The translations under genes were made by a program, and so were the position numbers. The notes below the pieces were generated by a model. That model searched no databases and had not been told where the DNA came from. It was given only the letters and a program-made list of their open reading frames with translations. Positions 1-8,088 of a stretch of 32,739 nt of DNA are shown here, in pieces (the first letter of the stretch is position 1; the number at the start of each line of letters is the position of its first letter). The DNA is from Gemmatimonadota bacterium (lineage in GTDB: Bacteria > Gemmatimonadota > Gemmatimonadetes > Longimicrobiales > Gaopeijiaceae): assembly GCA_030550695.1 (NCBI GenBank), contig JAUQOX010000003.1, positions 1-32,739 of the forward strand, read 5' to 3'.

Positions 1-400
1 CGCCGGAAGTGTTCACCTGCACCAGGACGGGGAGAGGACTCCGTCCCCCCTCCAGCCGAAAGGCGGAGAGGCGCCGGGCCAACTTGAGGGAGTCCACCGA
101 GTGCACCCAATTGGCCAGGCCCGCCACGTCCTTGGCCTTCCGGCTCTGCACGTGGCCTACCATGTGCCAGGTGGCAAAAGGCTGGCCGAGGATCCGGATC
201 TTCGCTTCCAGCTCCTCGACCCGATTCTCGCCCAGGTCCTCCAGTCCCACCGCCCGGGCCATGCGAAGGACTTCCGGAGGCTGGCCTTTGGTCACGGCCA
301 CGATCCTCACCTCCGACGGATCCCGGCCGGCCCCTCGGGCGGCCTGAGCCACGGCCTCCTTGACCCGGTTCAGGTTCTGCCGCAATTGGGCTTCGTCCAT
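1..400 (-). CDS. yggS: YggS/PROSC-family pyridoxal phosphate homeostasis protein, N-terminal part
   Basis: This is the first 133 codons of a YggS/PLPBP family protein; the rest lies beyond the left edge. The family binds pyridoxal 5'-phosphate without known catalysis and helps keep free PLP and amino/keto acid pools balanced. The visible part has the family pattern: an N-terminal helix, then IVAVTKGQP with Lys38 as the expected PLP-binding lysine, then GENRVEEL and WHMVGHVQSRK. The ATG at 398-400 is chosen because it gives the normal family N terminus and has AAGG just upstream. A strong terminator at 543-580 separates it from tonB, so it probably starts its own transcript. Family assignment is secure from the motifs; the role is from family knowledge. 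Confidence 0.93.
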   Translation of the reverse strand, partial: MDEAQLRQNLNRVKEAVAQAARGAGRDPSEVRIVAVTKGQPPEVLRMARAVGLEDLGENRVEELEAKIRILGQPFATWHMVGHVQSRKAKDVAGLANWVHSVDSLKLARRLSAFRLEGGRSPLPVLVQVNTSG

Positions 401-408
401 AGCCTTAT

Positions 409-414
409 AGTTTA
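409..414 (-). promoter_or_regulatory. Possible -10 box immediately before yggS
   Basis: Read on the minus strand, TAAACT lies 8 bases before the yggS ATG in a short AT-rich patch inside very GC-rich DNA. It fits the TANNNT pattern of a -10 box. No convincing -35 box sits at the usual distance. With this spacing the transcript would start almost at the start codon, so the mRNA could be leaderless or nearly so. The stretch 415-542 holds nothing else I can support. Confidence 0.28.
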
Positions 415-542
415 GTGTCCCCGCCGGGCGAAAGGAAAAGGATCGGCTTCCCTCGCACCGGACACAGCGCCGGCTCCCCCCGGCCTCCGGCCCCCCATGA
501 CCCCACGGAAAGGGCCCTTCCCGAGGCGTTCCCTACCCTGGC

Positions 543-580
543 GGAAGGAAAAGGCCCCGCCGGTTTCAGCCGGCGGGGCC
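543..580 (-). terminator. Intrinsic terminator after tonB
   Basis: A perfect 11-bp stem (GGCCCCGCCGG at 553-563 with CCGGCGGGGCC at 570-580) closes a 6-base loop. On the minus strand it is followed by TTTTCCTTCC. It lies 37 bases past the tonB stop and should end the tolQ-exbD-exbD-tonB transcript before yggS. Confidence 0.85.
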
Positions 581-617
581 CCACATGTCCCCTGGAAAAA
601 GCCCTCCCCCGCCGTCC

Positions 618-1313
618 TCACCTCGTGGTGAAGGTGATGGGGAGAGAAATCCACACGGGCACCCGTTTGTCCCGGTTCAGGGCCGGAGTGAACTGGGCGA
701 TCTGGGCCACCTTGAGGGCCGCATCATCCAGGGCCTTGTGACCGGAACTCTGGTTCACGATGGTCCGAACCACCCGCCCGTTCTCGTCAATGAAGAACCA
801 GACCAAAACGGTGCCGCCGATCCCCGCGTCCCTGAGCAGGGGCGGATACTCCCGCTCCAGGGCCCGGGCCACTTCGTCCCGGTTCTTCATCTCCGGCTTC
901 ACCGTGAAGGGAGTGAAGACGGGAGCGTCCTCCAGCCTGGCCGTCGTCACCTCGTTGCTGGGCGGAGGGGGGAGCGACGACACCGGGTTGTCCGCAAAGG
1001 TGGTGGGAGCGATGGTGATGTCCTCGCTCACGTTCACGTCCGTGGCCACCACCGGCATCGCCGGCCGCTGAATGGCCTGAGGCGGCGGGGGAATCTCGAT
1101 CTCAGGCGGGAGTTCGATGGCCTGGAGGGGGTTGTCCGAGTACGACACATCCTTCGCCGTCATTTCCGGCCAGAGGGCGAAGACGGCAAAATGGATGACC
1201 GTGGCCAGGATCATGGACCCCCAGAACCAAGCCCCGAAGGCCCTCTTGAACCGGTCGTTGGCGGTCAGGAACCCCTCCAAGGTTCCCGCGCCCGCCACGG
1301 CTTGAGCGCTCAT
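618..1313 (-). CDS. tonB: TonB-family energy transducer
   Basis: A 231-residue periplasmic energy transducer anchored in the inner membrane. Residues about 25-48 form one hydrophobic segment (FGAWFWGSMILATVIHF). A proline-rich linker follows (LPPEIEIPPPP, about 68-85), and residues about 150-231 match the TonB C-terminal domain, with EREYPPLLRDAGIGGTV and the closing ISLPITF strand. It should transmit proton-motive force from the TolQ/ExbD complex to outer-membrane receptors or envelope partners. The ATG overlaps the exbD stop by 4 bases, with GAGGGTAAGG before it. It is the last gene of the cluster. No receptor gene is in the window, so its substrate, and whether it works as TonB or TolA, cannot be told. 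Confidence 0.9.
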   Translation of the reverse strand: MSAQAVAGAGTLEGFLTANDRFKRAFGAWFWGSMILATVIHFAVFALWPEMTAKDVSYSDNPLQAIELPPEIEIPPPPQAIQRPAMPVVATDVNVSEDITIAPTTFADNPVSSLPPPPSNEVTTARLEDAPVFTPFTVKPEMKNRDEVARALEREYPPLLRDAGIGGTVLVWFFIDENGRVVRTIVNQSSGHKALDDAALKVAQIAQFTPALNRDKRVPVWISLPITFTTR

Positions 1314-1759
1314 CGCCTTACCCTCGTCATTTGACGCTCGAGCTGCGTCGCGAACACCACGCGGAGCACGCCCGCGGAGGACAACTCATCCTGGATCTGG
1401 TTGATATACTTGTACGGGGTCTCCCGGTCGGCCCGGATGGAAACCACCAGCCGGCGTTCCGAAGCCACATACAGGGGAGCCACCCGGTCGGAAACCTGGT
1501 CCATGGGAATGTTCTGGTCGTTCATCCAGACCGAGCCGTCCCGCTCCACCCAAATATTCAAGATGTTCTTGATCTTCTCGTCGATCTTCTGGGTAGCCGC
1601 CGCCTGCGCCCATTGGATGGGCCGCTCCCGGTCGGTGCGGAAAACCGTGGTGACCATGAAGAAGATCAGGAGCAGGAAGGCGATGTCGGCCAGGGAGGAC
1701 GAAGGGATCTCCGAGGCCACCTTCGATTTCCGATCCAATCCGCCGCCGCGAATGGGCAT
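1310..1759 (-). CDS. exbD: ExbD/TolR-family biopolymer transporter subunit (second copy)
   Basis: A 149-residue ExbD/TolR protein. After a short basic cytoplasmic tail comes one membrane helix, SLADIAFLLLIFFMVTT, whose buried Asp (about residue 25) is the expected proton-carrying residue. The rest is the periplasmic domain. Compared with the upstream copy it has extra sequence just after the helix (about residues 48-65, QAAATQKIDEKIKN), so the two copies are diverged rather than a recent duplication. The ATG at 1759 has GGAG 9 bases upstream. It begins 6 bases after the first exbD and overlaps tonB by 4 bases, so translation is probably coupled. Family knowledge: ExbD assembles with an ExbB/TolQ pentamer to drive TonB. 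Confidence 0.92.
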   Translation of the reverse strand: MPIRGGGLDRKSKVASEIPSSSLADIAFLLLIFFMVTTVFRTDRERPIQWAQAAATQKIDEKIKNILNIWVERDGSVWMNDQNIPMDQVSDRVAPLYVASERRLVVSIRADRETPYKYINQIQDELSSAGVLRVVFATQLERQMTRVRR

Positions 1760-1765
1760 GGTCCG

Positions 1766-2188
1766 TCACTCCAGAATCTGCAGGGAGATGCGCTCGGCCC
1801 CCGCCAACTGAAGGGCGTCCAGCACATCGATCATGAAGCGGTGAGGAGCATCCGGGTGGGTTTTCACCGCCGCGATGAGATTCGGGTTCTGGGCCACGTC
1901 CTGGCGCCAGATGGCCTCGATGTCATCGGCGCGCACCTGCTGTACCTGGGTGCTCTCCCCGCGCTTCACCTCCACGATCCCGTCCGGGCGGATGATGATG
2001 TGGAGAATGTTCTTCTGGCTGACCTGCACCTCCTCCCCCTTCTGGGGTAGGACCACCGGCAGCCCCTTGTCCTTGGGGAAGGTGGTGGTCACCAGGAAGA
2101 AGATGAGGAGGAGGAACGCAATGTCAGCCATGGACGCCGTGGGGATTTCGTCGCTGACCTTGCTCTTCTTCTGATTCAGGATGGCCAT
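1766..2188 (-). CDS. exbD: ExbD/TolR-family biopolymer transporter subunit (first copy)
   Basis: A 140-residue ExbD/TolR protein: basic N terminus, one membrane helix SMADIAFLLLIFFLVTT with the conserved Asp near residue 24, and a periplasmic domain ending AERISLQILE. It should act with the ExbB/TolQ protein encoded just upstream (93-base gap) and the second ExbD just downstream. The ATG at 2188 is supported by GGAAGGGG, 4 bases upstream. The tandem arrangement may supply two different subunits for one motor or for two motors sharing a stator; that is inference. Confidence 0.92.
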   Translation of the reverse strand: MAILNQKKSKVSDEIPTASMADIAFLLLIFFLVTTTFPKDKGLPVVLPQKGEEVQVSQKNILHIIIRPDGIVEVKRGESTQVQQVRADDIEAIWRQDVAQNPNLIAAVKTHPDAPHRFMIDVLDALQLAGAERISLQILE

Positions 2189-2281
2189 GGATCCCCTTCC
2201 TGTAGCCCTCTACAAATCTCTACCGGTAAAGTGGAGCCGGTGTTCCCGCGGGGGCAGGACCTCCCCAGGAGGCCCATCCGG

Positions 2282-3049
2282 TCATTCCCCGGCCGGCCCC
2301 GGGGAAGGAGCCCCTCCCTGCATCCCCGCCTGCACCACCCGGGAGGCCCGGGAGCCCACCGGGGACAGGGACCGGCGGGGGAGCTCCTTCCGCAGAATGG
2401 TGAGCTTGCCTTCCTTCTCCATATCCCAGGCCAGGTTGAGGACCTTCTGGGTTCCCTCTTCCATATCCAGGATCAGGCGATCGATCCGGTTCACGAAGAA
2501 GTTGTAGAACAAGTTCACCGGGATGGCGATGATGAGCCCCGCCGCGGTGGTGAGGAGGGCCACCTTGATCCCCCCCGCCACCAGGGCAGGGTCCACCTCA
2601 CCGGCCGTCTCGATGGCGGCAAAGGCCAGGATCATCCCGGCCACCGTACCCAGAAACCCCATGAGGGGAGCCACGTTGGCCACCGTGGCCAGGACCACGA
2701 GCCCCCGCTCCAGGAAGGCCAGCTCGATGGAACCGGTGGTGCTGAGGGCTCTCTCGATCTCCCCCTCCTCCACCTTCCGAGCCCGAATGCGGCGCAGCCC
2801 CGCCAACAGAACCGCAGCAGCCGGGCCGGGGGTCTCCGAGGCAATGCGGATGGCCTCGTCCAGTCTGCCGGCCCGGGCTTCCTCTTCCACCGCGGTGAGA
2901 ACCTTCTTGGCGTGCCGCCGGGCCACCAGGAGGGTCCAACCTTTAGCAAAGATGACGCCCAGGGCAATGAGGGAGCACAAGACCAGGGGGTACATCATCC
3001 ACCCCCCGTCGCCGAAGAGCGTCAACAGCTGGTATTGCGATCCGCCCAA
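2282..3049 (-). CDS. tolQ: MotA/TolQ/ExbB-family proton channel protein
   Basis: A 255-residue inner-membrane proton channel subunit. One helix lies near the start (MMYPLVLCSLIALGVIFAKGW). A cytoplasmic loop follows, then two helices with the family pattern: APLMGFLGTVAGMILAFAAI and VALLTTAAGLIIAIPVNLFYN. The reading frame stays open upstream to about 3286, but no ATG lies between there and the first helix. I chose the TTG at 3047-3049 because AAGGAG sits 6 bases before it and the product then has normal ExbB length. The tail after about residue 215 is variable. It heads the exbD-exbD-tonB set, so it most likely energises TonB-type transport; a TolQ role in envelope division is the alternative. 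Confidence 0.88.
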   Translation of the reverse strand: MGGSQYQLLTLFGDGGWMMYPLVLCSLIALGVIFAKGWTLLVARRHAKKVLTAVEEEARAGRLDEAIRIASETPGPAAAVLLAGLRRIRARKVEEGEIERALSTTGSIELAFLERGLVVLATVANVAPLMGFLGTVAGMILAFAAIETAGEVDPALVAGGIKVALLTTAAGLIIAIPVNLFYNFFVNRIDRLILDMEEGTQKVLNLAWDMEKEGKLTILRKELPRRSLSPVGSRASRVVQAGMQGGAPSPGPAGE

Positions 3050-3055
3050 GGGAAA

Positions 3056-3061
3056 CTCCTT
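3056..3061 (-). promoter_or_regulatory. Shine-Dalgarno deciding the TTG start of the TolQ/ExbB gene
   Basis: AAGGAG on the minus strand lies 6 bases upstream of the in-frame TTG at 3047-3049. It is the only good start signal ahead of the first membrane helix and rules out the longer open frame. Confidence 0.6.
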
Positions 3062-3137
3062 TGCAAACGGCACAGGGACCTTGTCGTTCCCGCCACCCGA
3101 ACCAGCGCGCCAATCTACGGGCAGCGGGAGGAATCTG

Positions 3138-3941
3138 TCAACGCGAAAACATCCCCTGACGGCGGATTCCCAACCGCCCTTGAAAGGCCTCCTGGAGGAT
3201 CTCCCGCAACCGCGCCTCTTCGACCCCCACCTCCAGCCGTCCCCCCCGGGCCACGGAAATCCGGGAGGTCTCTTCGCTGACCACAATCACAGTGGCGTCG
3301 GTCTCTTCACTGAGGCCCAGGGCCGCCCGATGCCGGGTGCCCAGGCTCTTGTCATGCACGGGGAGCTGGGTGAGGGGGAGGATGGCGCCGGCCGCCACGA
3401 TCCTTCCACCGCTGATGATCACGGCTCCGTCGTGGAGAGGAGTGTAAGGGGTAAAGATGGTCTTGAGCAATTCCGCCGAGAGGGGGGCATCCACCCGGCT
3501 CCCGGTTTCGACATATTCGTCGAGCCCTACCTCGCCCTGGATGGCCACGATCGCCCCCCGCTTCATGCGGGCCAGCTCCAGGACCGCTCGGAGAAGCTCG
3601 TCCGCCTCCCCCTTTCCCTCCATGGTCCGGAGATAGCGGACCAGAGGACTTCTTCCCAGCCTGGCCAAGGCCGAGCGCAGCTCAGGCTGGAAGACCACCA
3701 GAGCGGCGATGGCCCCGTACTGGAAGAGGTTCTCCAAAAGATACCGGATCAGGACCAGATCCAGGACCCGTGCCAGGAAGTAGGCCCCCACGAGGAAGAA
3801 AGCTCCCACCAGCATCTGCATGGCCCGAGTCCGCTGCAGGAGGAGCAACGCCCGGTAGATGAGGAAGGCCACGACGAGAATCTCGAAGAGGTCTTTCCAC
3901 CCCGGCGCAAAGAAGCGAAGCTGGTCCAGGATCCCCCTCAT
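3138..3941 (-). CDS. cdaA: Diadenylate cyclase CdaA
   Basis: A 267-residue membrane enzyme that joins two ATP into cyclic di-AMP. Three hydrophobic segments occupy residues about 18-90 (ILVVAFLIYRALLLL, MLVGAFFLVGAYFLA, YGAIAALVVF). The DisA_N/DAC domain follows, with the catalytic DGAVII and GTRHRAALGLSEETDA motifs. Cyclic di-AMP usually controls potassium and osmolyte balance and the cell wall. The ATG at 3941 gives the standard N terminus, though its ribosome site is weak (GGCGAG). It starts 54 bases after ftsH. The regulator gene cdaR (YbbR domains), which follows cdaA in many bacteria, is absent: the next gene is the TolQ/ExbB protein. No c-di-AMP hydrolase is in the window. Confidence 0.95.
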   Translation of the reverse strand: MRGILDQLRFFAPGWKDLFEILVVAFLIYRALLLLQRTRAMQMLVGAFFLVGAYFLARVLDLVLIRYLLENLFQYGAIAALVVFQPELRSALARLGRSPLVRYLRTMEGKGEADELLRAVLELARMKRGAIVAIQGEVGLDEYVETGSRVDAPLSAELLKTIFTPYTPLHDGAVIISGGRIVAAGAILPLTQLPVHDKSLGTRHRAALGLSEETDATVIVVSEETSRISVARGGRLEVGVEEARLREILQEAFQGRLGIRRQGMFSR

Positions 3942-3995
3942 GCTCGCCAGAAATCGTGGTCCCGGGGAACCGTCCCCCCGAAATCCCCCCTTCGG

Positions 3996-6083
3996 CTATC
4001 CTTCCGACCCTTCCCGGCGGGCGGCTGCCCCCGACGCCGGATCATTCCGCTCCGCCCCTTCCCCCAGGAGTCCCCCCACTTCGGCCCGCCCGACCACCGC
4101 CGCCGGCTGGGCCACCGCGGCGGGCTCGACGGCCTCTCCCCCCGCCCCCTTCTCCTCCTTCGGCCTCCGCTGGTCGTCCTCCTCCCCCGGCGCCGCGGCG
4201 GTGGAACTCTCCCCCGGCCGCTGGACGGGGGGAAGGGGCTCCCCCCGGGCCAGAAGCTGGATTTCGTCCTGGTCGAGGGTTTCCCGCTCCAGCAGAGCCT
4301 GGGCAATCCTTTCCAGGAGGTCCCGTTCCTGTTCCAGGATCCCCCGGGCCCTTCGGTAGGCCTCGTCCAGAATACGCTTGACCTCCCGATCCACGAGCTG
4401 GGCCGTGTGCTCCGACACCTCCCGGCGCTGGACCAGCTCCCGTCCCAGGAAAACTTCGTGCTCGGCGTCGCCCACGGCCATGAGGCCGATGACCTCGGAC
4501 ATCCCGAACTGGGTCACCATCCGCCGGGCGATGGTGGTAGCCCGTTCGATGTCGTTCCCGGCTCCGGTGGTGATCCGCTCCGGTCCGAACACCAGCTCCT
4601 CCGCCACCCGCCCCCCGAACAGCATGGCCAACTGCCCTTCCAGCCACTCCTTGGTGTAGGTGTGCCGATCCTCCTGGGGAAGGGAGGCGGTGATGCCCAG
4701 GGCCCTCCCCCGGGGCACGATGGTCACCTTGTGGACGGGATCCAGGCCCGGGATGCGGAGACCCAGAACAGCGTGTCCCGCTTCGTGATAGGCGGTGAGG
4801 CGCCGCTCGTGTTCCGTAAGGACCAGGCTCTTTCGCTCCGTCCCCAACATCACCTTGTCCTTGGCCCGCTCGAAGTGGTCCATGGTGACCCGCTCGGCGT
4901 TCTCTCGAGCGGCCAGGAGGGCGGCTTCGTTGCAAATGTTTTCCAGGTCGGCTCCGCTGAGCCCCGGGGTACCCTTGGCGATGACGGCCAGATCCACGTC
5001 CTCGGCCAAGGGGAGCTTCTTGGCGTGGACCCGCAGGATGGCTTCCCGCCCCTTCACGTCGGGGGAATCCACCACCACCTGGCGGTCGAAACGGCCGGGG
5101 CGGAGGAGGGCGGGATCCAGGACGTCCGGGCGGTTGGTGGCGGCCAGGAGAATCACGCCTTCGTTGGGCTCGAACCCGTCCATCTCCACCAACAGGGCAT
5201 TGAGGGTTTGCTCCCGCTCGTCATGCCCCCCTCCCAACCCGGCCCCCCGATGGCGCCCCACGGCGTCGATTTCGTCGATGAAGATGATGCACGGCGCATG
5301 GGCTTTCCCCTGCTCGAAGAGGTCCCGCACCCGCGACGCCCCCACACCGACGAACATCTCCACGAAATCGGAACCCGACATCTGGAAGAACGGACGCCCG
5401 GCCTCCCCGGCCACCGCACGGGCCAGGAGGGTCTTGCCCGTCCCGGGCGGGCCCACCAGAAGTACCCCCTTGGGCAGACGGCCCCCGAGCCGGGCAAACT
5501 TCTGGGGATCCTTCAGGAACTCGATGATCTCCTGCAGTTCCTGCTTGGCCTCCTCCGCCCCCGCCACGTCGGCAAAGGTCACCTGGGGCTTGTCGGGAAG
5601 GATGAGCTTGGCCTTGGAGCGTCCGAACTGGAAGGCCTTGTTCCCCCCGGCTTGCATGGTCCGGAAAATCCAGATCCAGAAGGCGATGAACAGAAGCCAG
5701 GGAAGGGCGGTGAGGAGGAAGGTGCCCCACCCTTGCCTTTCCGGTTCCGCCTCGATCTCCACACCCAGCTCCCGCATCCGCTCCACCAGCCCATCCGAGA
5801 TGGTGCCGGGAAGCATGGATTCGAAGCGCACGGTCTCCTGCCCCCGGTGCGGGACGGGGGTTTTCAGTTCTCCCCTCACCCGGGTGCCGTTGATCACCGT
5901 CACGCGGAAAACGTTCCCGTTCTCCAGCTGGGCCAGGAACTGGGAGTAGGAAAACCTCGCCGCGGCGATGTCTTTCTCCCGCATGAGCTGAACCGCCAGC
6001 AGCCCCATAAGAGCCAGAAGGACCCAGAAGGAAGCGGTCCGGGACAGGCGGGCCAAACGGTTGTTGCCAGGTTCGTTCTGCAT
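3996..6083 (-). CDS. ftsH: ATP-dependent zinc metalloprotease FtsH
   Basis: A 695-residue membrane-anchored AAA+ protease that unfolds and degrades membrane and regulatory proteins. There are two membrane helices (about 17-34 and 121-140) around a small periplasmic domain. Walker A is GPPGTGKT at 211-218, the pore loop is in MFVGVGASR at 243-251, Walker B is IIFIDEID, and the second region of homology has ATNRPD and RPGRFDR. The zinc site is HEAGH at 433-437, with Asp511 (GAGNDIERAT) as likely third ligand. The last 80 or so residues are a low-complexity Ala/Glu/Gly/Pro tail, longer than in typical FtsH. The ATG at 6083 has GGGAAG upstream. It follows hpt by 48 bases in the common tilS-hpt-ftsH order. 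Confidence 0.98.
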   Translation of the reverse strand: MQNEPGNNRLARLSRTASFWVLLALMGLLAVQLMREKDIAAARFSYSQFLAQLENGNVFRVTVINGTRVRGELKTPVPHRGQETVRFESMLPGTISDGLVERMRELGVEIEAEPERQGWGTFLLTALPWLLFIAFWIWIFRTMQAGGNKAFQFGRSKAKLILPDKPQVTFADVAGAEEAKQELQEIIEFLKDPQKFARLGGRLPKGVLLVGPPGTGKTLLARAVAGEAGRPFFQMSGSDFVEMFVGVGASRVRDLFEQGKAHAPCIIFIDEIDAVGRHRGAGLGGGHDEREQTLNALLVEMDGFEPNEGVILLAATNRPDVLDPALLRPGRFDRQVVVDSPDVKGREAILRVHAKKLPLAEDVDLAVIAKGTPGLSGADLENICNEAALLAARENAERVTMDHFERAKDKVMLGTERKSLVLTEHERRLTAYHEAGHAVLGLRIPGLDPVHKVTIVPRGRALGITASLPQEDRHTYTKEWLEGQLAMLFGGRVAEELVFGPERITTGAGNDIERATTIARRMVTQFGMSEVIGLMAVGDAEHEVFLGRELVQRREVSEHTAQLVDREVKRILDEAYRRARGILEQERDLLERIAQALLERETLDQDEIQLLARGEPLPPVQRPGESSTAAAPGEEDDQRRPKEEKGAGGEAVEPAAVAQPAAVVGRAEVGGLLGEGAERNDPASGAAARREGSEG

Positions 6084-6131
6084 GGACTTCCCGTTGGAAC
6101 TCGGGGGAGGGAGCCCCGGGCTAAAGCGTCA

Positions 6132-6683
6132 TCACAGGCTTCCGATGAAGGGCAGGTGCCGGAAGTTCTCCCCGTAGTCCAGCCCATACCCGACCAAGAA
6201 CTCTCGCGGGGCGTCGAACCCTACCCATCGGGGCTCCCGATCCAGCCTGGCCAGCCGTTTGTGCAGGAGCGCACAGACTTCCAAGCTCCGGGGGCGGCGG
6301 GCCTCCAGAAGGGGGAGGAGACGAGCCAGGGTGGTCCCGCTGTCCACGATGTCCTCTACAAGGATAACATTGCGCCCCTCCAACGAGGCCTCCGGATCGT
6401 AGAGAAGGTGAACCCGCCCGCTGCTCTCCTTGCCGCTTCCGTAGCTGGAAGCCACAAGAAAGTCCACCTGGAGGGGACGCTGGATCTTACGCACCAGATC
6501 CGCCAGGAAGATGAAGGATCCCTTGAGAAGGCCCAAAACCAGGATTTCCTCGTCCGGACGGTAGGCATCCGAGATCTCCTGGCCCATCTCCGCGACCCGC
6601 GCCTGTATCTCTTGTTCCGTGAAGACGATGCGCCTCAGTTCGCGCCCCGCCTGTTTTCGGATCCTTTCCGCCTCTTCACGCAT
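6132..6683 (-). CDS. hpt: Hypoxanthine phosphoribosyltransferase
   Basis: A 183-residue purine salvage enzyme that makes IMP or GMP from hypoxanthine or guanine plus PRPP. The PRPP-binding signature VILVEDIVDSGTT is at 106-118. The flexible loop region (ASSYGSGKESSGRV) and the C-terminal VGYGLDYGENFRHLPFIG also match Hpt. The ATG at 6683 overlaps the end of tilS by 8 bases, so the two are probably translated together. The tilS-hpt-ftsH order occurs in many bacteria and supports the call. The N terminus carries about 15 extra basic residues ahead of the usual start; a later start is possible. Confidence 0.96.
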   Translation of the reverse strand: MREEAERIRKQAGRELRRIVFTEQEIQARVAEMGQEISDAYRPDEEILVLGLLKGSFIFLADLVRKIQRPLQVDFLVASSYGSGKESSGRVHLLYDPEASLEGRNVILVEDIVDSGTTLARLLPLLEARRPRSLEVCALLHKRLARLDREPRWVGFDAPREFLVGYGLDYGENFRHLPFIGSL

Positions 6684-8088
6684 CCCGGACCCCGACGAAA
6701 AAAAGACGTTCCAGCCCTTCCGCCGCCGCCACGGACACCGCCAGACCCGCCACCCAAAGGAGCCGGCCCCGGGCGTCGAACAACAAGGGCACCTGGCTCC
6801 GGGCCGGTCTGGGGATACGAGCCTCGGCCAGGAGCTTTTTCACCTTCTTGCTCCCATAGGGAAGGAGGATGCGATCCCCTGGACTCCAGGACCGCAACTG
6901 CAGGGGAAACGCCAAAGCCGACTCCGGAGCCCGGAACACCCAGCGGGCTCCTTCCGGCTCCTGCCCCCCCCACACCACCCACCACTTCTTCCCCCCCAGG
7001 ACCACCTCTCCCCCGCCGGATCGAGGCTCCCCGATGGTCAGGGGGGACGCCGCCCCGGCGTTCTCCCCCCGTTCCAGTGTAAAAGCATCGAAATCCCGCC
7101 GAAAGCACCATCCTCCCGGGAGGGGCAGGCGGGACCCGCTGGCCCCGACCCTTGTAAACTCCAAGAGGACTCGGGTTCCTCGCCCGCCCAACCGTATCCC
7201 GTGCCTGCCGAGCCATTCCCGAAGAATCCGGGCCTGCACCTCCGGGTGGCAGCCCAGCAAAGCCGACCGCTTCACGGCCCAGGCGTCCCCGTCCCGGGCC
7301 TCCACCACCCCTTCCATGAGCCGGGGCAGAAGGCTTCTCCACCCCTCCTCGTTGGCTCGAGCCAACTGGGCCAGGCGTACCAGGGCCCGGCGGGCCCCTG
7401 GAGCCACCTTCGCCTCCACCTGGGGGAGGAGGCTGTGGCGCAGGTAGTTCCGGGAAATGGAAAGGTCGCGATTGGTGGGGTCCTCCCGAGGACGGAGTCC
7501 CACCCTCCGGGCATAGGCCGCGACGTCACGGCGAAAGAAAGGAAGGAGGGGGCGGTACAAACGGCCCTCCCCCTGAAGGGGGATCCCGGCGAGTCCCCGC
7601 AAGCCGGTTCCCCGAAGGACGCGGAAGAGAACCGTCTCCGCCTGGTCGTCCGCCTGGTGCCCGGTGAGGAGCCAGTCTCCCCCTTCGGCCTCCATGACTT
7701 CCCACAGGAACCGGTACCGCGCCTCCCGCGCCGCCGCTTCCGAGGCCGGAGGAGAGGTCGCACGCCCTTGCGTGCAGGGGATGTCCCAGGCCCGGCAAAG
7801 TCCCCGAACCCACAGGGCGTCCTGGCAACTCCCCGGCCGCATGGCGTGATCGAAGTGGGCGGCATGCAGCCGGAACTGCGGAAGGCCCGGCGCAAAACGG
7901 AGCAAATGCAGCAGCACCAGGGAATCCACCCCCCCCGAGACGGCCACCACCAACCTTTCTCCGCCCTTCAGAATGCCGTCGCGCTCCAGTTGGAGGCGGA
8001 AGGCGCGGCTCAACCCTGACACCGGCCTTCCCACGCCGCCTGGGACCACCGCTCCCCGCTCAACGCTCCCCCGACGCACGGCCGACAT
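6676..8088 (-). CDS. tilS: tRNA(Ile)-lysidine synthetase
   Basis: A 470-residue cytoplasmic enzyme. It uses ATP and lysine to convert C34 of tRNA-Ile(CAU) to lysidine, so that the tRNA reads AUA and is charged with isoleucine. The N-type PP-loop SGGVDS is at 51-56, followed by AAHFDHAMRPGS, TGHQADDQAETVLFRVLRGTGLRGL and DPTNRD, all typical of TilS. A C-terminal TilS_C region is present (SWSPGDRILLPYGSKKVKKLLAE). I chose the ATG at 8088, preceded by GGGAGGGG. It overlaps the upstream gene by 29 bases and gives about 25 residues more than usual; a GTG at 8022 would remove both. The nearby CAU tRNA appears to be elongator tRNA-Met, not the TilS substrate. Confidence 0.94.
   Translation of the reverse strand: MSAVRRGSVERGAVVPGGVGRPVSGLSRAFRLQLERDGILKGGERLVVAVSGGVDSLVLLHLLRFAPGLPQFRLHAAHFDHAMRPGSCQDALWVRGLCRAWDIPCTQGRATSPPASEAAAREARYRFLWEVMEAEGGDWLLTGHQADDQAETVLFRVLRGTGLRGLAGIPLQGEGRLYRPLLPFFRRDVAAYARRVGLRPREDPTNRDLSISRNYLRHSLLPQVEAKVAPGARRALVRLAQLARANEEGWRSLLPRLMEGVVEARDGDAWAVKRSALLGCHPEVQARILREWLGRHGIRLGGRGTRVLLEFTRVGASGSRLPLPGGWCFRRDFDAFTLERGENAGAASPLTIGEPRSGGGEVVLGGKKWWVVWGGQEPEGARWVFRAPESALAFPLQLRSWSPGDRILLPYGSKKVKKLLAEARIPRPARSQVPLLFDARGRLLWVAGLAVSVAAAEGLERLFFVGVRDA

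Noticed and set aside
2523..7082. A very long open frame on the plus strand (about 1519 codons) opposite the TolQ/ExbB, cdaA, ftsH and hpt genes
   Set aside because: It is antisense to four well-supported genes. Its product is Gly/Pro/His/Arg-rich with no domain pattern, as expected from stop-poor antisense frames in GC-rich DNA.
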